Shown in pieces: positions 1 through 12,688 of a stretch of 64,000 bases of DNA. This DNA is from Smittia aterrima. Its lineage: Eukaryota > Arthropoda > Insecta > Diptera > Chironomidae. Location: the NCBI GenBank assembly GCA_033063855.1, contig CP093829.1, positions 10,922,243 to 10,986,242 of the forward strand. The letters run 5' to 3'. Made by a program: the position numbers and the translations under genes. The notes under the pieces were generated by a model. The model had not been told where the DNA came from and did not search any database. It saw only the letters and a list, made by a program, of their open reading frames with translations. Position 1 is the stretch's first letter. The number at the start of each line of letters is the position of its first letter.

Positions 1-3000
1 AAATGGCAATTGGAGAGACTTGACGAAGACAAAGTATCGTCTAGCTAAAGGTGATGCTCAACTAGACATAACTTATCAGCATAACAAGCACGGGACAGAC
101 AGCACAACTCCGCATCACGTCTCGGACGTTTTATCTGAAATCACATTCTACGTTTATATGGCGAGGAAAACACCGAAATCTGTCCTTTGTCGTCATGTAC
201 GGTCGAAGTTTGTTGCTGCGGAATATCCTGCAAATATTAAAAGACTTCAAGAGTGGACTCCTGATGGTAAGTCAATAGAAACTTTGTTATTCTGCTCGTT
301 TCTAACTTTAATTTGTTTTCTATAGAATGCATTCCTGAATTCTTCAATGACCCTTCAGTTTTCAAATCTATTCACGAAGATCTACCAGATCTTGAAGTTC
401 CTACTTGGTCGAGTTGTCCTGAAGATTTTATTGCGAAACATCGTGAAGCTTTGGAGTCTCAGTACGTTTCGGAAAATCTCCATCATTGGATTGACTTGAC
501 GTTTGGTTACAAGTTGAGTGGAAAAGCTGCAGTGAAGGCAAAGAATGTCGTTCTCTCTTTGGTTGACGAACATCAAAAGCTCTGTCAGCGGGGAGTCGTT
601 CAACTCTTCGTTTCGCATCACCCACCAAAGCAATTTAAAAATCCTTGGTTTTCTAAAATGCCACCGCGAATCAGCAGCTCTGAAATGAGAAAACGTTTGA
701 CAAGAAGTTCAGAAGATCTTTCTTTGGAAAATTATTATGCAAGCGAAACGTCATCATCTCCGATGAGAGCTTCAAGCAGTTTAAGAAACTCATCGCCACG
801 ACTTCCACATCAAAGCGAATCGATTGAACGGTCACCAAGCTATCACATCAGTCCTCGACTTTCGCAAAATGTTATAACACTCCCTCCCAATTACAATCCT
901 CTCTACCAACTCAAAGCTGTGGAAACCATGGGAAACTTTATTGCGAAAACATTTTATCAGAAACCATTGACAAAAGACAAGAGAGTAAACCCACCAAGCT
1001 GTGACTATCCATTGACCGCATCGTTTCAAAGTTATCTGGCGCAAACCCAAGAAGCCGACGCAGAGAATGCTTTCACTAACATGCTGTTTCTCGAGACCTA
1101 TGAGGCTTCGTTAAAAGATAGCAAAATGTATCAAAACTTAAAGCAGAGAAGGCAGCAAGCTCTGAATTCCAAAAAATACTTCAAACAAATCATTCACGAA
1201 TCGAAAGCAAAAGACTTGAAAGTCATTGGCTGCATCATTATCGAAATGTTTATGAGCAAAAAGCTACGCTCACTGATTCGTACAGATGAAAACTTCGATG
1301 AGAGATTCGAAGCATGTCGAAGAATTTTACTTCATGATGAAAATAATTTGCCGAGTTGCGTGATTTATGCCGTCAAGTTGCTATTTGGCATCGCTTCAGA
1401 TGATTCGCAAATTACAAACTTGGGACTTCCGAATCCCAATGCTCAGCAGTTGCTTCAGCCCATTTTAGCAAACATTTTGATTCCCTTCCCCGACCATTAC
1501 TTCAAGATCTACGCAGCCATTAAATCAACAAATCAATTTGACTCAGCATCTCAACTTCTCGAGATTTATTCGTTCTATGATTGCGATGGGAAGAACTGCG
1601 AGAAATTCGAAGAACAGGATAAGACGCGCGTGGGACTACAAAGGAAAATCGCTGAATGTAAAGTGAAAGCATTCGCCGCGTTGACTGATGGATTGTTAGT
1701 CCCAAACGGATTCGAGCAATTCGACGCTGTTGAGCTTTTACTGCCGCACATAATCGACATGTTCAACAAAGAAGAAACTGGTATTCTGGCCGCCTGGTAT
1801 CTTTTTGACAACATAGCGACGGCAATTGGAGTTGAAAAGACGAAAAAATATTTGCTAACACCGATTCTGGGATTGTATGATGTTCATAACGACGAAAGGG
1901 TCAACTTCTTGAACTCAAACTTTGAAGCAGCCGTTCGAACAACTGCCAGTTCATTCCGTAGTAAGAAAGCGGTCAAATTATATCATCACACTTTCTTGTT
2001 AAGGCTGATTGTGAGATTCGGATTGAAATGCTTCCTTGAGAACTTCATTTCAATTTTGATTGAAGCAGCTGGTGGCTCGAAGGATCCGGAAATCGAATTT
2101 CCACATCATCTTCACGATTCAATGCCCAGCGAGAGTCAGCTGTTGACAAAAGATTTCGTTTACTCTGAACAATCGATGACTGAAGGTTCTCCAACCCTCG
2201 TATCACCGACTGAATCTAACGAAGAAGATGACAAGACGATGTCAGCAAAAGTCGTTCTTGATGAAATGTTTGAGTTTGATAATGATGAAGCTCAGATGGA
2301 AGATACAGAGAGTGCAATTGCAAAAGTTATCGATCATTTTGACATGAAATCAGAGACAAGTTCAATTGATCTCAAATTGAATCATTCTGAAGCAGAAGAG
2401 GCTAGTGAAGGCGATTTTCAAAACGACTTCATACTTGGAGATGAGAAAATAAAAATTTACTCACGAAGTGGTTCTGGTGTATCCAGCGAAGTTAAATCTC
2501 CGACGATTCCGATTCCTTCAAGCGTTTATAAGCGGGGAATAACCGTTGCGTCAATCGGATGTGAAATTGGAAGTCGCAAGAGCAACGATTCGTTTGATTT
2601 GCTCTCTAAACCATCAATGGACCGCGACGACTCCGTTAGAAGCATAAGTGAATCGCTGAGAAGCAAAATCGATTCGAGACGAGCCAGGTCAGCCACGAGA
2701 ACGTCAAGGTCGACAAGAATCTCAGAGATGAGCGCTGAGTCGTTGTTGTGGTTATCACAGAGACTCGGTCCAGTTCTAACAGCACGTTTCGTCACAAGAA
2801 ACTTGCTCAAGATGTTGACACTTTGTTATGTTTCACAAGAGAACCTTTTACCAAGTACTTGCCCTAAATCATCTTCTTCCGACAACTTGAGTCATTTCTC
2901 AATCGCAGATGGTTATGTCGTTGGAGATGAAAATTCCCAAAAGGTTTTAGATTGTTTAACATCAGTCTCATCGTTGTTCGGAGAACACTTCATCCTTCAT

Positions 3001-4820
3001 CAATATTTACCTCACGTTAGTGAATTGATTGGCTTGTGCAAGAAAAAGGTCACAGCGACTCTTGAGGGAGGACTTATCAGTTCAATTCAGCTGTTGAAAT
3101 ATATCATTCCATGCTTGAGCGATGCGACGATAATGGAGCAACTTCAAGACGTTATTTTAAAGAATATCATAAAACCAACGATTCGTCTTCTCAACTCAAC
3201 GCACTTTGTGATGCCGAGTGGGTTTCTCGCTCGCGGTGTCCTAGCAAGAAAGCTTGTTGATCTCTTATACATTCTAACGATTCGAGTGGGCACAGAAATA
3301 GCGAAAGAACATCTTTGCGTCCCTCATCTACAAAGATTCTTTTTAATTTTCGACAAAGCTTATGGAATTGAAGACCCAGACGACTCAAACGCTGAAGATA
3401 TTCGAGAAAAAGGTTTAGATGAAATCAAAGAAAGTTTTACGCCTTCTCTAGCACACTCTGCCTATTTAGCGTTTGCGAAGCAACTTGGCGACAATGTTAT
3501 GAAGGAAACTGTAAAGAACTTGGAGCTTATCTTGAATCTTTCACATGAACATGAAGTTCCGTCCTTCTCAACTGACACAGAATTTTTGGGAATTCCAGAA
3601 CATCACTCAAGATTGACAAACGATCAAATTGATTCACCTCACAGCTTTGGAACAAATGTGTCGATTGTTGGGAATCGCTTGGACTTTCAAGTAAACGACG
3701 ATTCAATCTGTGAGCAGACTAATCTGATAGATATGGTCGCCTATAAAATGCAGAACGTGTTCTCACATCGACAGCTGAAAGGGAATTGGCTCGCCTACTG
3801 GACAAACGAAATTGGAAGAGCTGATAAAGATCAAAACTTCAACTTGAAGCAAATTCGACTTCAAACATTCTCAGGTCACACGAACTCAATCCGAGCCATT
3901 CTTTGTCTCGATAGCGAATATTCTTTCATGTCCGCTTCGAAGGACAGAACAGTTAAGCTCTGGTCGCTTAATAACGAAGGAGATGGAAATAAGATCTCAT
4001 CTTGTCAATTCACTTACACAGAGCACAAAAAGTCCGTTCACTCACTAGCTTTTCTGGAATCGATGCGGCTCGCAGTTTCTTGCGACGGTGGAATTCATTT
4101 TTGGGATCCATTCGTTGGAGATCAAGTTAATAAAATCGAAGGTTTGAGATACACGCCCGTCAGCATAGTTCGAACATATCCAACGCCCAGTAATCTAATT
4201 CTCGCGGGAACTGCTGATACAACAGTAAAAGCAATCGATACCAGGCTTTGCAAATACGTTCTCGAATGGAAATTGACAACAACTCCGTCCGGATCTGTCC
4301 GATGCCTAACCGTCGCTCCTTCAGGGAAATGGGTGGCTGTGGGATTGCCAGCAGGACAAATTACATTGATCGATGGTCGAACAGGGATGATTTTATCTTC
4401 TTGGAAGGCGAGCGATGGTGAATTGCTTCAAATGCAAGCACCGAACGACAACGAAATAATTGTATCGAGCTTAGATAATTCCGTCAGCGTTTGGAATGTT
4501 TTAAGTGGAACTTTGCTTTATAATTTGAAGTAAGTTTAATTTCTATCAAAACTCGAGTAGAAAACTAAATTGCTTTCTCTTCCAGAACTCCAGCTGAGCC
4601 AGTTCATTGTTTACGAATCAACGGTGATGAATTAATTGTAGGTACGCCAGCAAATAGGATTGGAGCTTACAGTTTATCGCAACATGATCATCCTCATAGC
4701 TTCACGAAGCTCCGTTCAGAAGTCTTTAGTAAAGGAGTGTTGACAACTTTCTCTCTACTTCCACTGAACAGATTAGTTCTTGCAGGAAATGATGCCGGAA
4801 ATATAACATTATTGTGTTAG
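1..4820 (+). CDS. WDR81: WDR81, redundant copy A, 5' part outside the window
   Basis: Partial second copy of the BEACH/WD40 protein WDR81. The window opens inside exon 2 (1-266). Exon 3 is 326-4529 and exon 4 is 4586-4820, ending in TAG; joining them restores the BEACH motif WTPDECIPEF across the first junction. The protein equals the complete copy at 6473-12436 except for one residue: Ser (codon 673-675) against Asn (8289-8291). The other coding differences I found are synonymous. The reading frame is intact, so this is not a decaying pseudogene. Its 3' flank is cut by the N gap 174 bases after the stop, before the poly(A) signal seen in copy B. Most likely the same locus on the other haplotype, left unmerged by the assembler. 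A real recent duplicate is the alternative. The function is described at the complete copy. Confidence 0.9.
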
Positions 4821-4994
4821 AAAAATTTTGTAGAACACTTTTTATATTCGTTTGACTATGATTAACCAAGAATCTCTGTGAGTTACGACACGTAAGTTGA
4901 TATTTTATCGAAACCAAAAATTATTTAAAGCATAAGAAAACATGAAAAAAAGAAACATTTCCATATCCAGACCCTCAATGCAATAGGAAATGAA
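1..4994. repeat. Direct duplicate of 7617-12610 (probable assembly redundancy)
   Basis: Every base from the first of the window to the base before the N gap pairs with the base 7616 further on, with no net insertion or deletion. By eye I count about 27 substitutions (about 0.5%): 8 between 357 and 762, 2 at 1452 and 1911, 14 between 3204 and 4350, and 3 in the last intron and 3' UTR (4560, 4576, 4863). The right end falls exactly at the gap, which is what an unmerged contig end looks like. Confidence 0.9.
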
Positions 4995-5094
4995 NNNNNN
5001 NNNNNNNNNNNNNNNNNNNNNNNNNNNNNNNNNNNNNNNNNNNNNNNNNNNNNNNNNNNNNNNNNNNNNNNNNNNNNNNNNNNNNNNNNNNNNN
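4995..5094. other. Assembly gap (100 N)
   Basis: A run of exactly 100 N, the usual placeholder for a scaffold gap of unknown size. Left of it is the cut 3' flank of WDR81 copy A; right of it is the 5' flank of copy B. Because copy A matches the interior of the following contig, the real gap may be zero or negative (an overlap). Confidence 0.99.
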
Positions 5095-6472
5095 TTTAAG
5101 AAGCAGCTGATGAAACAATACTTTGCAATTGACACTTCTTCAAGGTCGTTAAGTGAGTGTAGATGCCGTGTGTACAAAGTATTCCAGGAATTTCATGTTA
5201 GCTTCCGTCGTCAGTAGACAAATGCATTTGCCGGTGTCATCATGAGATTGTATCTTTACACAAATTCCGATTTTTTGTTTTAACTTGCATGTGAACTCAT
5301 TAGCTTATCATGAAGTCACCAAACAGAAAATTTGAATGTGGTGAGAGAAATCGAATGAGAAAGACAAATTCATGAGGCAAACAAGCAGATCTTGATCTTT
5401 TTGGTTTTTGGCAGGTGCCGGCTGATATTCAAGATGGAATTCTCAACTGTTTACTTGGAGTAAAAAAAAATACTTTTGAAGAAATAGTTGGTTAGTCTAA
5501 CAATGTTTGAGACAAGAAATTGAATTTTTAAAATGAAACTGAGTTTGCAATTTAAAAAGCTGAAGCATCAGCTCGCGAAATATTTCTAAGTCAAATCGTT
5601 TATCAACAAACAGCGTCAGCGAATTTCTCAAGGTGATCGATCTCAATTTTTTATTTCCGTTTGATCATGAAAATTATAAAAAGCAATATTTCAGAACTGA
5701 AACAAATATTTCAAGTTTGTTGACCAAATTTCTTCTCGAAAGAAATTTCTGTTTGCTTATTCATTCATTTTATTCATAAAGTCGCGTTTAACGATATGAT
5801 TATGGGTTTTAAACGAGCGGAACATTAATTTTACTAGCTCTGAATCCAGTTTGAACTTGCATTGGTAATAGGAAAGTGATTTTCACATGATTTTTATTGT
5901 TGAGTTATTATAATTTGCGGCGTGTGTCAGAAAGTTGTTGTGATTCGCTTCGGTTAGTAAAATGGGAAAAAATGTAAAGCGAATGGTCGCAAATTACTTA
6001 AAGCTCTCTTAGAATGGGGAGTTCTGGAAAATAAAGTCCGAGTTAAATTGAAACGAAATAATTGCCAGACTATTTGGCAAATGTTGTTTTTATCAAATTG
6101 AAGAACTTCAAATATTAAATACGCGATCAGTGAACTTCTTGAGAGAGGCAACCAAGTGCTGAACAAATTTCAGAATTTATATCTCGAGTTCAAAAGAAAC
6201 ACAATTGCTGAACATCTTCAAGAATATGCTTATCTATAAAAAAGAGTTCAGAAAGTCTCGCGAGAAATTTTATTAATTAGAGAGAAAATCGCGTTTTAAG
6301 TTCAACGGCTTTTCCAGATTCAAAATGTTAGATTTTTCGCCCTTGTCAACTTTTCGAGAACCTCGTAAACAAAGCAGCGAAAAAAGTAAAAATCTCGCAA
6401 AGAAAATCTAAAATTTCAATTTAAGCTGTGAAATGAAATGAAACAAAGAAACAGAACATTTAATTCGTGATA
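5095..6472 (+). other. 5' flank of WDR81, no gene seen
   Basis: About 1.4 kb between the gap and the WDR81 start codon. It is AT-rich with many stops in all frames and no recognisable exon. It should hold the WDR81 promoter and 5' UTR, but I see no clear TATA/Inr pair. The short open frame bordering the gap depends on N codons and was discarded. Confidence 0.6.
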
Positions 6473-9400
6473 ATGGATTACTTGTGTCAGGAACTCAACA
6501 TTCCAAGGAAGCAAATCTGCGAGACAACGACAAAAAATCGATTTAAATGTATCGCTCACAAAAGTTTTCTAAAAAATTTAATCAAGTCGAAGAAACTCAG
6601 TAATTTTCAAGCTTATCCACAAACGATTGATGAATGGCCCCAGCAGAAAGATCTTGGATCGAATTGGGAGCAAATATACATTGTGGTGAGTTGCGCAAGA
6701 TATTTCATGTTTTCCTTGAAATCTCAATATTTTATTTATTTTAGGCTCACAGAAAGCTAAATCAGAAAGTGATTCCGCTTCCAAAGTTCAAGAACGATGG
6801 AAAAGAGCATGAACTACCACTGACGTATTCTCAATTAATTTACTACATCCAACAAACCAATTACAAGATATTATGGAAGTCAGCTTACAAAAAGTTTTCA
6901 AGCGAAACAGTCAACGAACCAAAATTTTCCTCAACGACAACGAAGATGACGGAAAACTTGTCGAGTAACTTGATACCTTTTGAGCTTGTGTTGAGAGAAG
7001 CGATAATTCGAATGTACGGCTGTCAAATTGTTCATTTTAAATTGGACAAATTACGATCTGATTCATCAAGTGACGAATCGTCGTCGCCGCTCGAACAAGA
7101 AGCTCAAAATGCGAATCAATATCCATTCCTTGGAGCAATAGAAACAAACACTCACTTCTATTTGATTTACAATCCTGTCATCGAAAACACTCTTTTGGAT
7201 TGCATTTCCTATTCGCCAGCGATTTTGGACAAAAATTACAATAAGCCAATGTTCATCGTTTATCAACTTCTGAATTTATTGAAGTCAATTCATGAACGTG
7301 GACTGCTTCTTGGAGAGATTGGAACAAACGATATATTCTTGACGGAGAACTTATTGCTGCATGTGATTCCACGAATTGAATCGAATTTGATTCAATACGA
7401 ACAACTTGACGAAGGAAGTTTCGATGGATCAGGATCTCACTCAATGCCTTTACTGTCAAATCCACAATTCTCTCTCAAGGACTATTGCCAGATGTGGTGT
7501 ACTGGGCAAATGAGTAATTTTGACTATCTGACAATGCTCAATAATTTTGCTGGACGTCGCATTGAATCGCCTGATTATCATCATATTTTACCTTGGGTCA
7601 TTGACTTCTCTTCGAAAAATGGCAATTGGAGAGACTTGACGAAGACAAAGTATCGTCTAGCTAAAGGTGATGCTCAACTAGACATAACTTATCAGCATAA
7701 CAAGCACGGGACAGACAGCACAACTCCGCATCACGTCTCGGACGTTTTATCTGAAATCACATTCTACGTTTATATGGCGAGGAAAACACCGAAATCTGTC
7801 CTTTGTCGTCATGTACGGTCGAAGTTTGTTGCTGCGGAATATCCTGCAAATATTAAAAGACTTCAAGAGTGGACTCCTGATGGTAAGTCAATAGAAACTT
7901 TGTTATTCTGCTCGTTTCTAACTTTAATTTGTTTTCTATAGAATGCATTCCTGAATTCTTCAATGACCCTTCTGTTTTCAAATCTATTCACGAAGATCTA
8001 CCAGATCTTGAAGTTCCTACTTGGTCGAGTTGTCCTGAAGATTTTATTGCGAAACATCGTGAAGCTTTGGAGTCTCAGTACGTTTCGGAAAATCTCCATC
8101 ATTGGATTGACTTAACGTTCGGTTACAAGTTGAGTGGAAAAGCTGCAGTGAAGGCAAAGAATGTCGTTCTCTCTTTGGTTGACGAGCATCAAAAGCTCTG
8201 TCAGCGGGGAGTCGTTCAACTCTTCGTTTCGCATCACCCACCAAAGCAATTTAAAAATCCTTGGTTTTCTAAAATGCCACCGCGAATCAACAGCTCTGAA
8301 ATGAGAAAACGATTGACAAGAAGTTCAGAAGATCTTTCTTTGGAAAATTATTATGCCAGCGAAACGTCATCATCTCCTATGAGAGCTTCAAGCAGTTTAA
8401 GAAACTCATCGCCACGACTTCCACATCAAAGCGAATCGATTGAACGGTCACCAAGCTATCACATCAGTCCTCGACTTTCGCAAAATGTTATAACACTCCC
8501 TCCCAATTACAATCCTCTCTACCAACTCAAAGCTGTGGAAACCATGGGAAACTTTATTGCGAAAACATTTTATCAGAAACCATTGACAAAAGACAAGAGA
8601 GTAAACCCACCAAGCTGTGACTATCCATTGACCGCATCGTTTCAAAGTTATCTGGCGCAAACCCAAGAAGCCGACGCAGAGAATGCTTTCACTAACATGC
8701 TGTTTCTCGAGACCTATGAGGCTTCGTTAAAAGATAGCAAAATGTATCAAAACTTAAAGCAGAGAAGGCAGCAAGCTCTGAATTCCAAAAAATACTTCAA
8801 ACAAATCATTCACGAATCGAAAGCAAAAGACTTGAAAGTCATTGGCTGCATCATTATCGAAATGTTTATGAGCAAAAAGCTACGCTCACTGATTCGTACA
8901 GATGAAAACTTCGATGAGAGATTCGAAGCATGTCGAAGAATTTTACTTCATGATGAAAATAATTTGCCGAGTTGCGTGATTTATGCCGTCAAGTTGCTAT
9001 TTGGCATCGCTTCAGATGATTCGCAAATTACAAACTTGGGACTTCCGAATCCCAATGCTCAGCAGTTACTTCAGCCCATTTTAGCAAACATTTTGATTCC
9101 CTTCCCCGACCATTACTTCAAGATCTACGCAGCCATTAAATCAACAAATCAATTTGACTCAGCATCTCAACTTCTCGAGATTTATTCGTTCTATGATTGC
9201 GATGGGAAGAACTGCGAGAAATTCGAAGAACAGGATAAGACGCGCGTGGGACTACAAAGGAAAATCGCTGAATGTAAAGTGAAAGCATTCGCCGCGTTGA
9301 CTGATGGATTGTTAGTCCCAAACGGATTCGAGCAATTCGACGCTGTTGAGCTTTTACTGCCGCACATAATCGACATGTTCAACAAAGAAGAAACTGGTAT

Positions 9401-12400
9401 TCTGGCCGCCTGGTATCTTTTTGACAACATAGCGACGGCAATTGGAGTTGAAAAGACGAAAAAATATTTGCTAACACCGATTCTGGGATTGTATGATGTT
9501 CATAACGACGAAAGGGTCAACTTCTTAAACTCAAACTTTGAAGCAGCCGTTCGAACAACTGCCAGTTCATTCCGTAGTAAGAAAGCGGTCAAATTATATC
9601 ATCACACTTTCTTGTTAAGGCTGATTGTGAGATTCGGATTGAAATGCTTCCTTGAGAACTTCATTTCAATTTTGATTGAAGCAGCTGGTGGCTCGAAGGA
9701 TCCGGAAATCGAATTTCCACATCATCTTCACGATTCAATGCCCAGCGAGAGTCAGCTGTTGACAAAAGATTTCGTTTACTCTGAACAATCGATGACTGAA
9801 GGTTCTCCAACCCTCGTATCACCGACTGAATCTAACGAAGAAGATGACAAGACGATGTCAGCAAAAGTCGTTCTTGATGAAATGTTTGAGTTTGATAATG
9901 ATGAAGCTCAGATGGAAGATACAGAGAGTGCAATTGCAAAAGTTATCGATCATTTTGACATGAAATCAGAGACAAGTTCAATTGATCTCAAATTGAATCA
10001 TTCTGAAGCAGAAGAGGCTAGTGAAGGCGATTTTCAAAACGACTTCATACTTGGAGATGAGAAAATAAAAATTTACTCACGAAGTGGTTCTGGTGTATCC
10101 AGCGAAGTTAAATCTCCGACGATTCCGATTCCTTCAAGCGTTTATAAGCGGGGAATAACCGTTGCGTCAATCGGATGTGAAATTGGAAGTCGCAAGAGCA
10201 ACGATTCGTTTGATTTGCTCTCTAAACCATCAATGGACCGCGACGACTCCGTTAGAAGCATAAGTGAATCGCTGAGAAGCAAAATCGATTCGAGACGAGC
10301 CAGGTCAGCCACGAGAACGTCAAGGTCGACAAGAATCTCAGAGATGAGCGCTGAGTCGTTGTTGTGGTTATCACAGAGACTCGGTCCAGTTCTAACAGCA
10401 CGTTTCGTCACAAGAAACTTGCTCAAGATGTTGACACTTTGTTATGTTTCACAAGAGAACCTTTTACCAAGTACTTGCCCTAAATCATCTTCTTCCGACA
10501 ACTTGAGTCATTTCTCAATCGCAGATGGTTATGTCGTTGGAGATGAAAATTCCCAAAAGGTTTTAGATTGTTTAACATCAGTCTCATCGTTGTTCGGAGA
10601 ACACTTCATCCTTCATCAATATTTACCTCACGTTAGTGAATTGATTGGCTTGTGCAAGAAAAAGGTCACAGCGACTCTTGAGGGAGGACTTATCAGTTCA
10701 ATTCAGCTGTTGAAATATATCATTCCATGCTTGAGCGATGCGACGATAATGGAGCAACTTCAAGACGTTATTTTAAAGAATATCATAAAACCAACGATTC
10801 GTCTTCTCAACTCAACGCATTTTGTGATGCCGAGTGGGTTTCTTGCTCGCGGTGTCCTAGCAAGAAAGCTTGTTGATCTCTTATACATTCTAACGATTCG
10901 AGTGGGCACAGAAATAGCGAAGGAACATCTTTGCGTCCCTCATCTACAGCGATTCTTTTTAATTTTCGACAAAGCTTATGGAATTGAAGACCCAGACGAC
11001 TCAAACGCTGAAGATATTCGAGAAAAAGGTTTAGATGAAATCAAAGAAAGTTTTACGCCTTCTCTAGCACACTCTGCCTATTTAGCGTTTGCGAAGCAAC
11101 TTGGCGACAATGTTATGAAGGAAACTGTAAAGAACTTGGAGCTTATCTTGAATCTTTCACATGAACATGAAGTTCCGTCCTTCTCAACTGACACAGAATT
11201 TTTGGGAATTCCAGAACATCACTCAAGATTAACAAACGATCAAATTGATTCACCTCACAGCTTTGGAACAAACGTGTCGATTGTTGGGAATCGCTTGGAC
11301 TTTCAAGTAAACGACGATTCGATCTGTGAGCAGACTAATCTGATAGACATGGTCGCCTATAAAATGCAGAACGTGTTCTCACATCGACAGCTGAAAGGGA
11401 ATTGGCTCGCCTACTGGACAAACGAAATTGGAAGAGCTGATAAAGATCAAAACTTCAACTTGAAGCAAATTCGACTTCAAACATTCTCAGGTCACACGAA
11501 CTCAATCCGAGCCATTCTTTGTCTCGATAGCGAATATTCTTTCATGTCGGCTTCGAAGGACAGAACAGTTAAGCTCTGGTCGCTTAATAACGAAGGAGAT
11601 GGAAATAAGATCTCATCTTGTCAATTCACTTACACAGAGCACAAAAAGTCCGTTCACTCACTAGCTTTTCTGGAATCGATGCGGCTCGCAGTTTCTTGTG
11701 ATGGTGGAATTCATTTTTGGGATCCATTCGTTGGAGATCAAGTTAATAAAATCGAAGGTTTGAGATACACGCCCGTCAGCATAGTTCGAACATATCCAAC
11801 GCCCAGTAATCTAATTCTCGCGGGAACTGCTGATACAACAGTAAAAGCAATCGATACCAGGCTTTGCAAATACGTTCTCGAATGGAAATTGACAACAACT
11901 CCGTCCGGATCTGTCCGATGCCTAACCGTCGCACCTTCAGGGAAATGGGTGGCTGTGGGATTGCCTGCAGGACAAATTACATTGATCGATGGTCGAACAG
12001 GGATGATTTTATCTTCTTGGAAGGCGAGCGATGGTGAATTGCTTCAAATGCAAGCACCGAACGACAACGAAATAATTGTATCGAGCTTAGATAATTCCGT
12101 CAGCGTTTGGAATGTTTTAAGTGGAACTTTGCTTTATAATTTGAAGTAAGTTTAATTTCTATCAAAACTCGAGTATAAAACTAAATTGCTTACTCTTCCA
12201 GAACTCCAGCTGAGCCAGTTCATTGTTTACGAATCAACGGTGATGAATTAATTGTAGGTACGCCAGCAAATAGGATTGGAGCTTACAGTTTATCGCAACA
12301 TGATCATCCTCATAGCTTCACGAAGCTCCGTTCAGAAGTCTTTAGTAAAGGAGTGTTGACAACTTTCTCTCTACTTCCACTGAACAGATTAGTTCTTGCA

Positions 12401-12436
12401 GGAAATGATGCCGGAAATATAACATTATTGTGTTAG
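6473..12436 (+). CDS. WDR81: WDR81, BEACH and WD40 repeat endosomal protein (complete)
   Basis: Coding exons 6473-6685, 6745-7882, 7942-12145 and 12202-12436, with introns of 56-59 nt, give 1929 aa, close to the roughly 1940 aa of the vertebrate protein. Residues about 250-320 resemble the degenerate kinase-like segment that precedes the BEACH domain in this family. The BEACH domain spans about 328-550, with WTPDECIPEF rebuilt across the exon 2/3 junction. A long acidic/Ser-rich linker follows. WD40 repeats run from about 1630 to the end, starting with a GH...DRTVKLW repeat. In animals WDR81 acts with WDR91 on late endosomes to restrain PI3-kinase activity and promote endosome maturation, and takes part in clearing ubiquitinated aggregates. 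The start is ATG at 6473; an upstream GTG in frame is not used. The family call is firm; the role is by homology. Confidence 0.95.
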
Positions 12437-12610
12437 AAAAATTTTGTAGAACACTTTTTATATTCGTTTGACTATGATAAACCAAGAATCTCTGTGAGTT
12501 ACGACACGTAAGTTGATATTTTATCGAAACCAAAAATTATTTAAAGCATAAGAAAACATGAAAAAAAGAAACATTTCCATATCCAGACCCTCAATGCAAT
12601 AGGAAATGAA
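7617..12610. repeat. Partner of the duplicate at 1-4994
   Basis: This stretch of the complete WDR81 locus is the matching half of the redundant pair. Sequence continues through both ends here, whereas copy A stops at the gap. Confidence 0.9.
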
Positions 12611-12682
12611 AATTCTAACGAAATTGAGCCGAAAGCAGAAAGACATGAAACTTATTTCTATACAAACACAGATATTAGACAC

Positions 12683-12688
12683 AATAAA
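12683..12688 (+). terminator. Poly(A) signal of WDR81
   Basis: AATAAA lies 247 bases after the WDR81 stop codon. It is the first canonical signal I see downstream in the sense direction. Confidence 0.6.

Noticed and set aside
1..4820. WDR81 copy A as a pseudogene or functional paralogue
   Set aside because: There is no disabling mutation, divergence is almost all synonymous, and it ends at an assembly gap, so an unmerged allele is simpler. Read depth would decide.
4990..5217. Open frames running through the N gap
   Set aside because: They depend on unknown codons; flanking sequence is noncoding on both sides.
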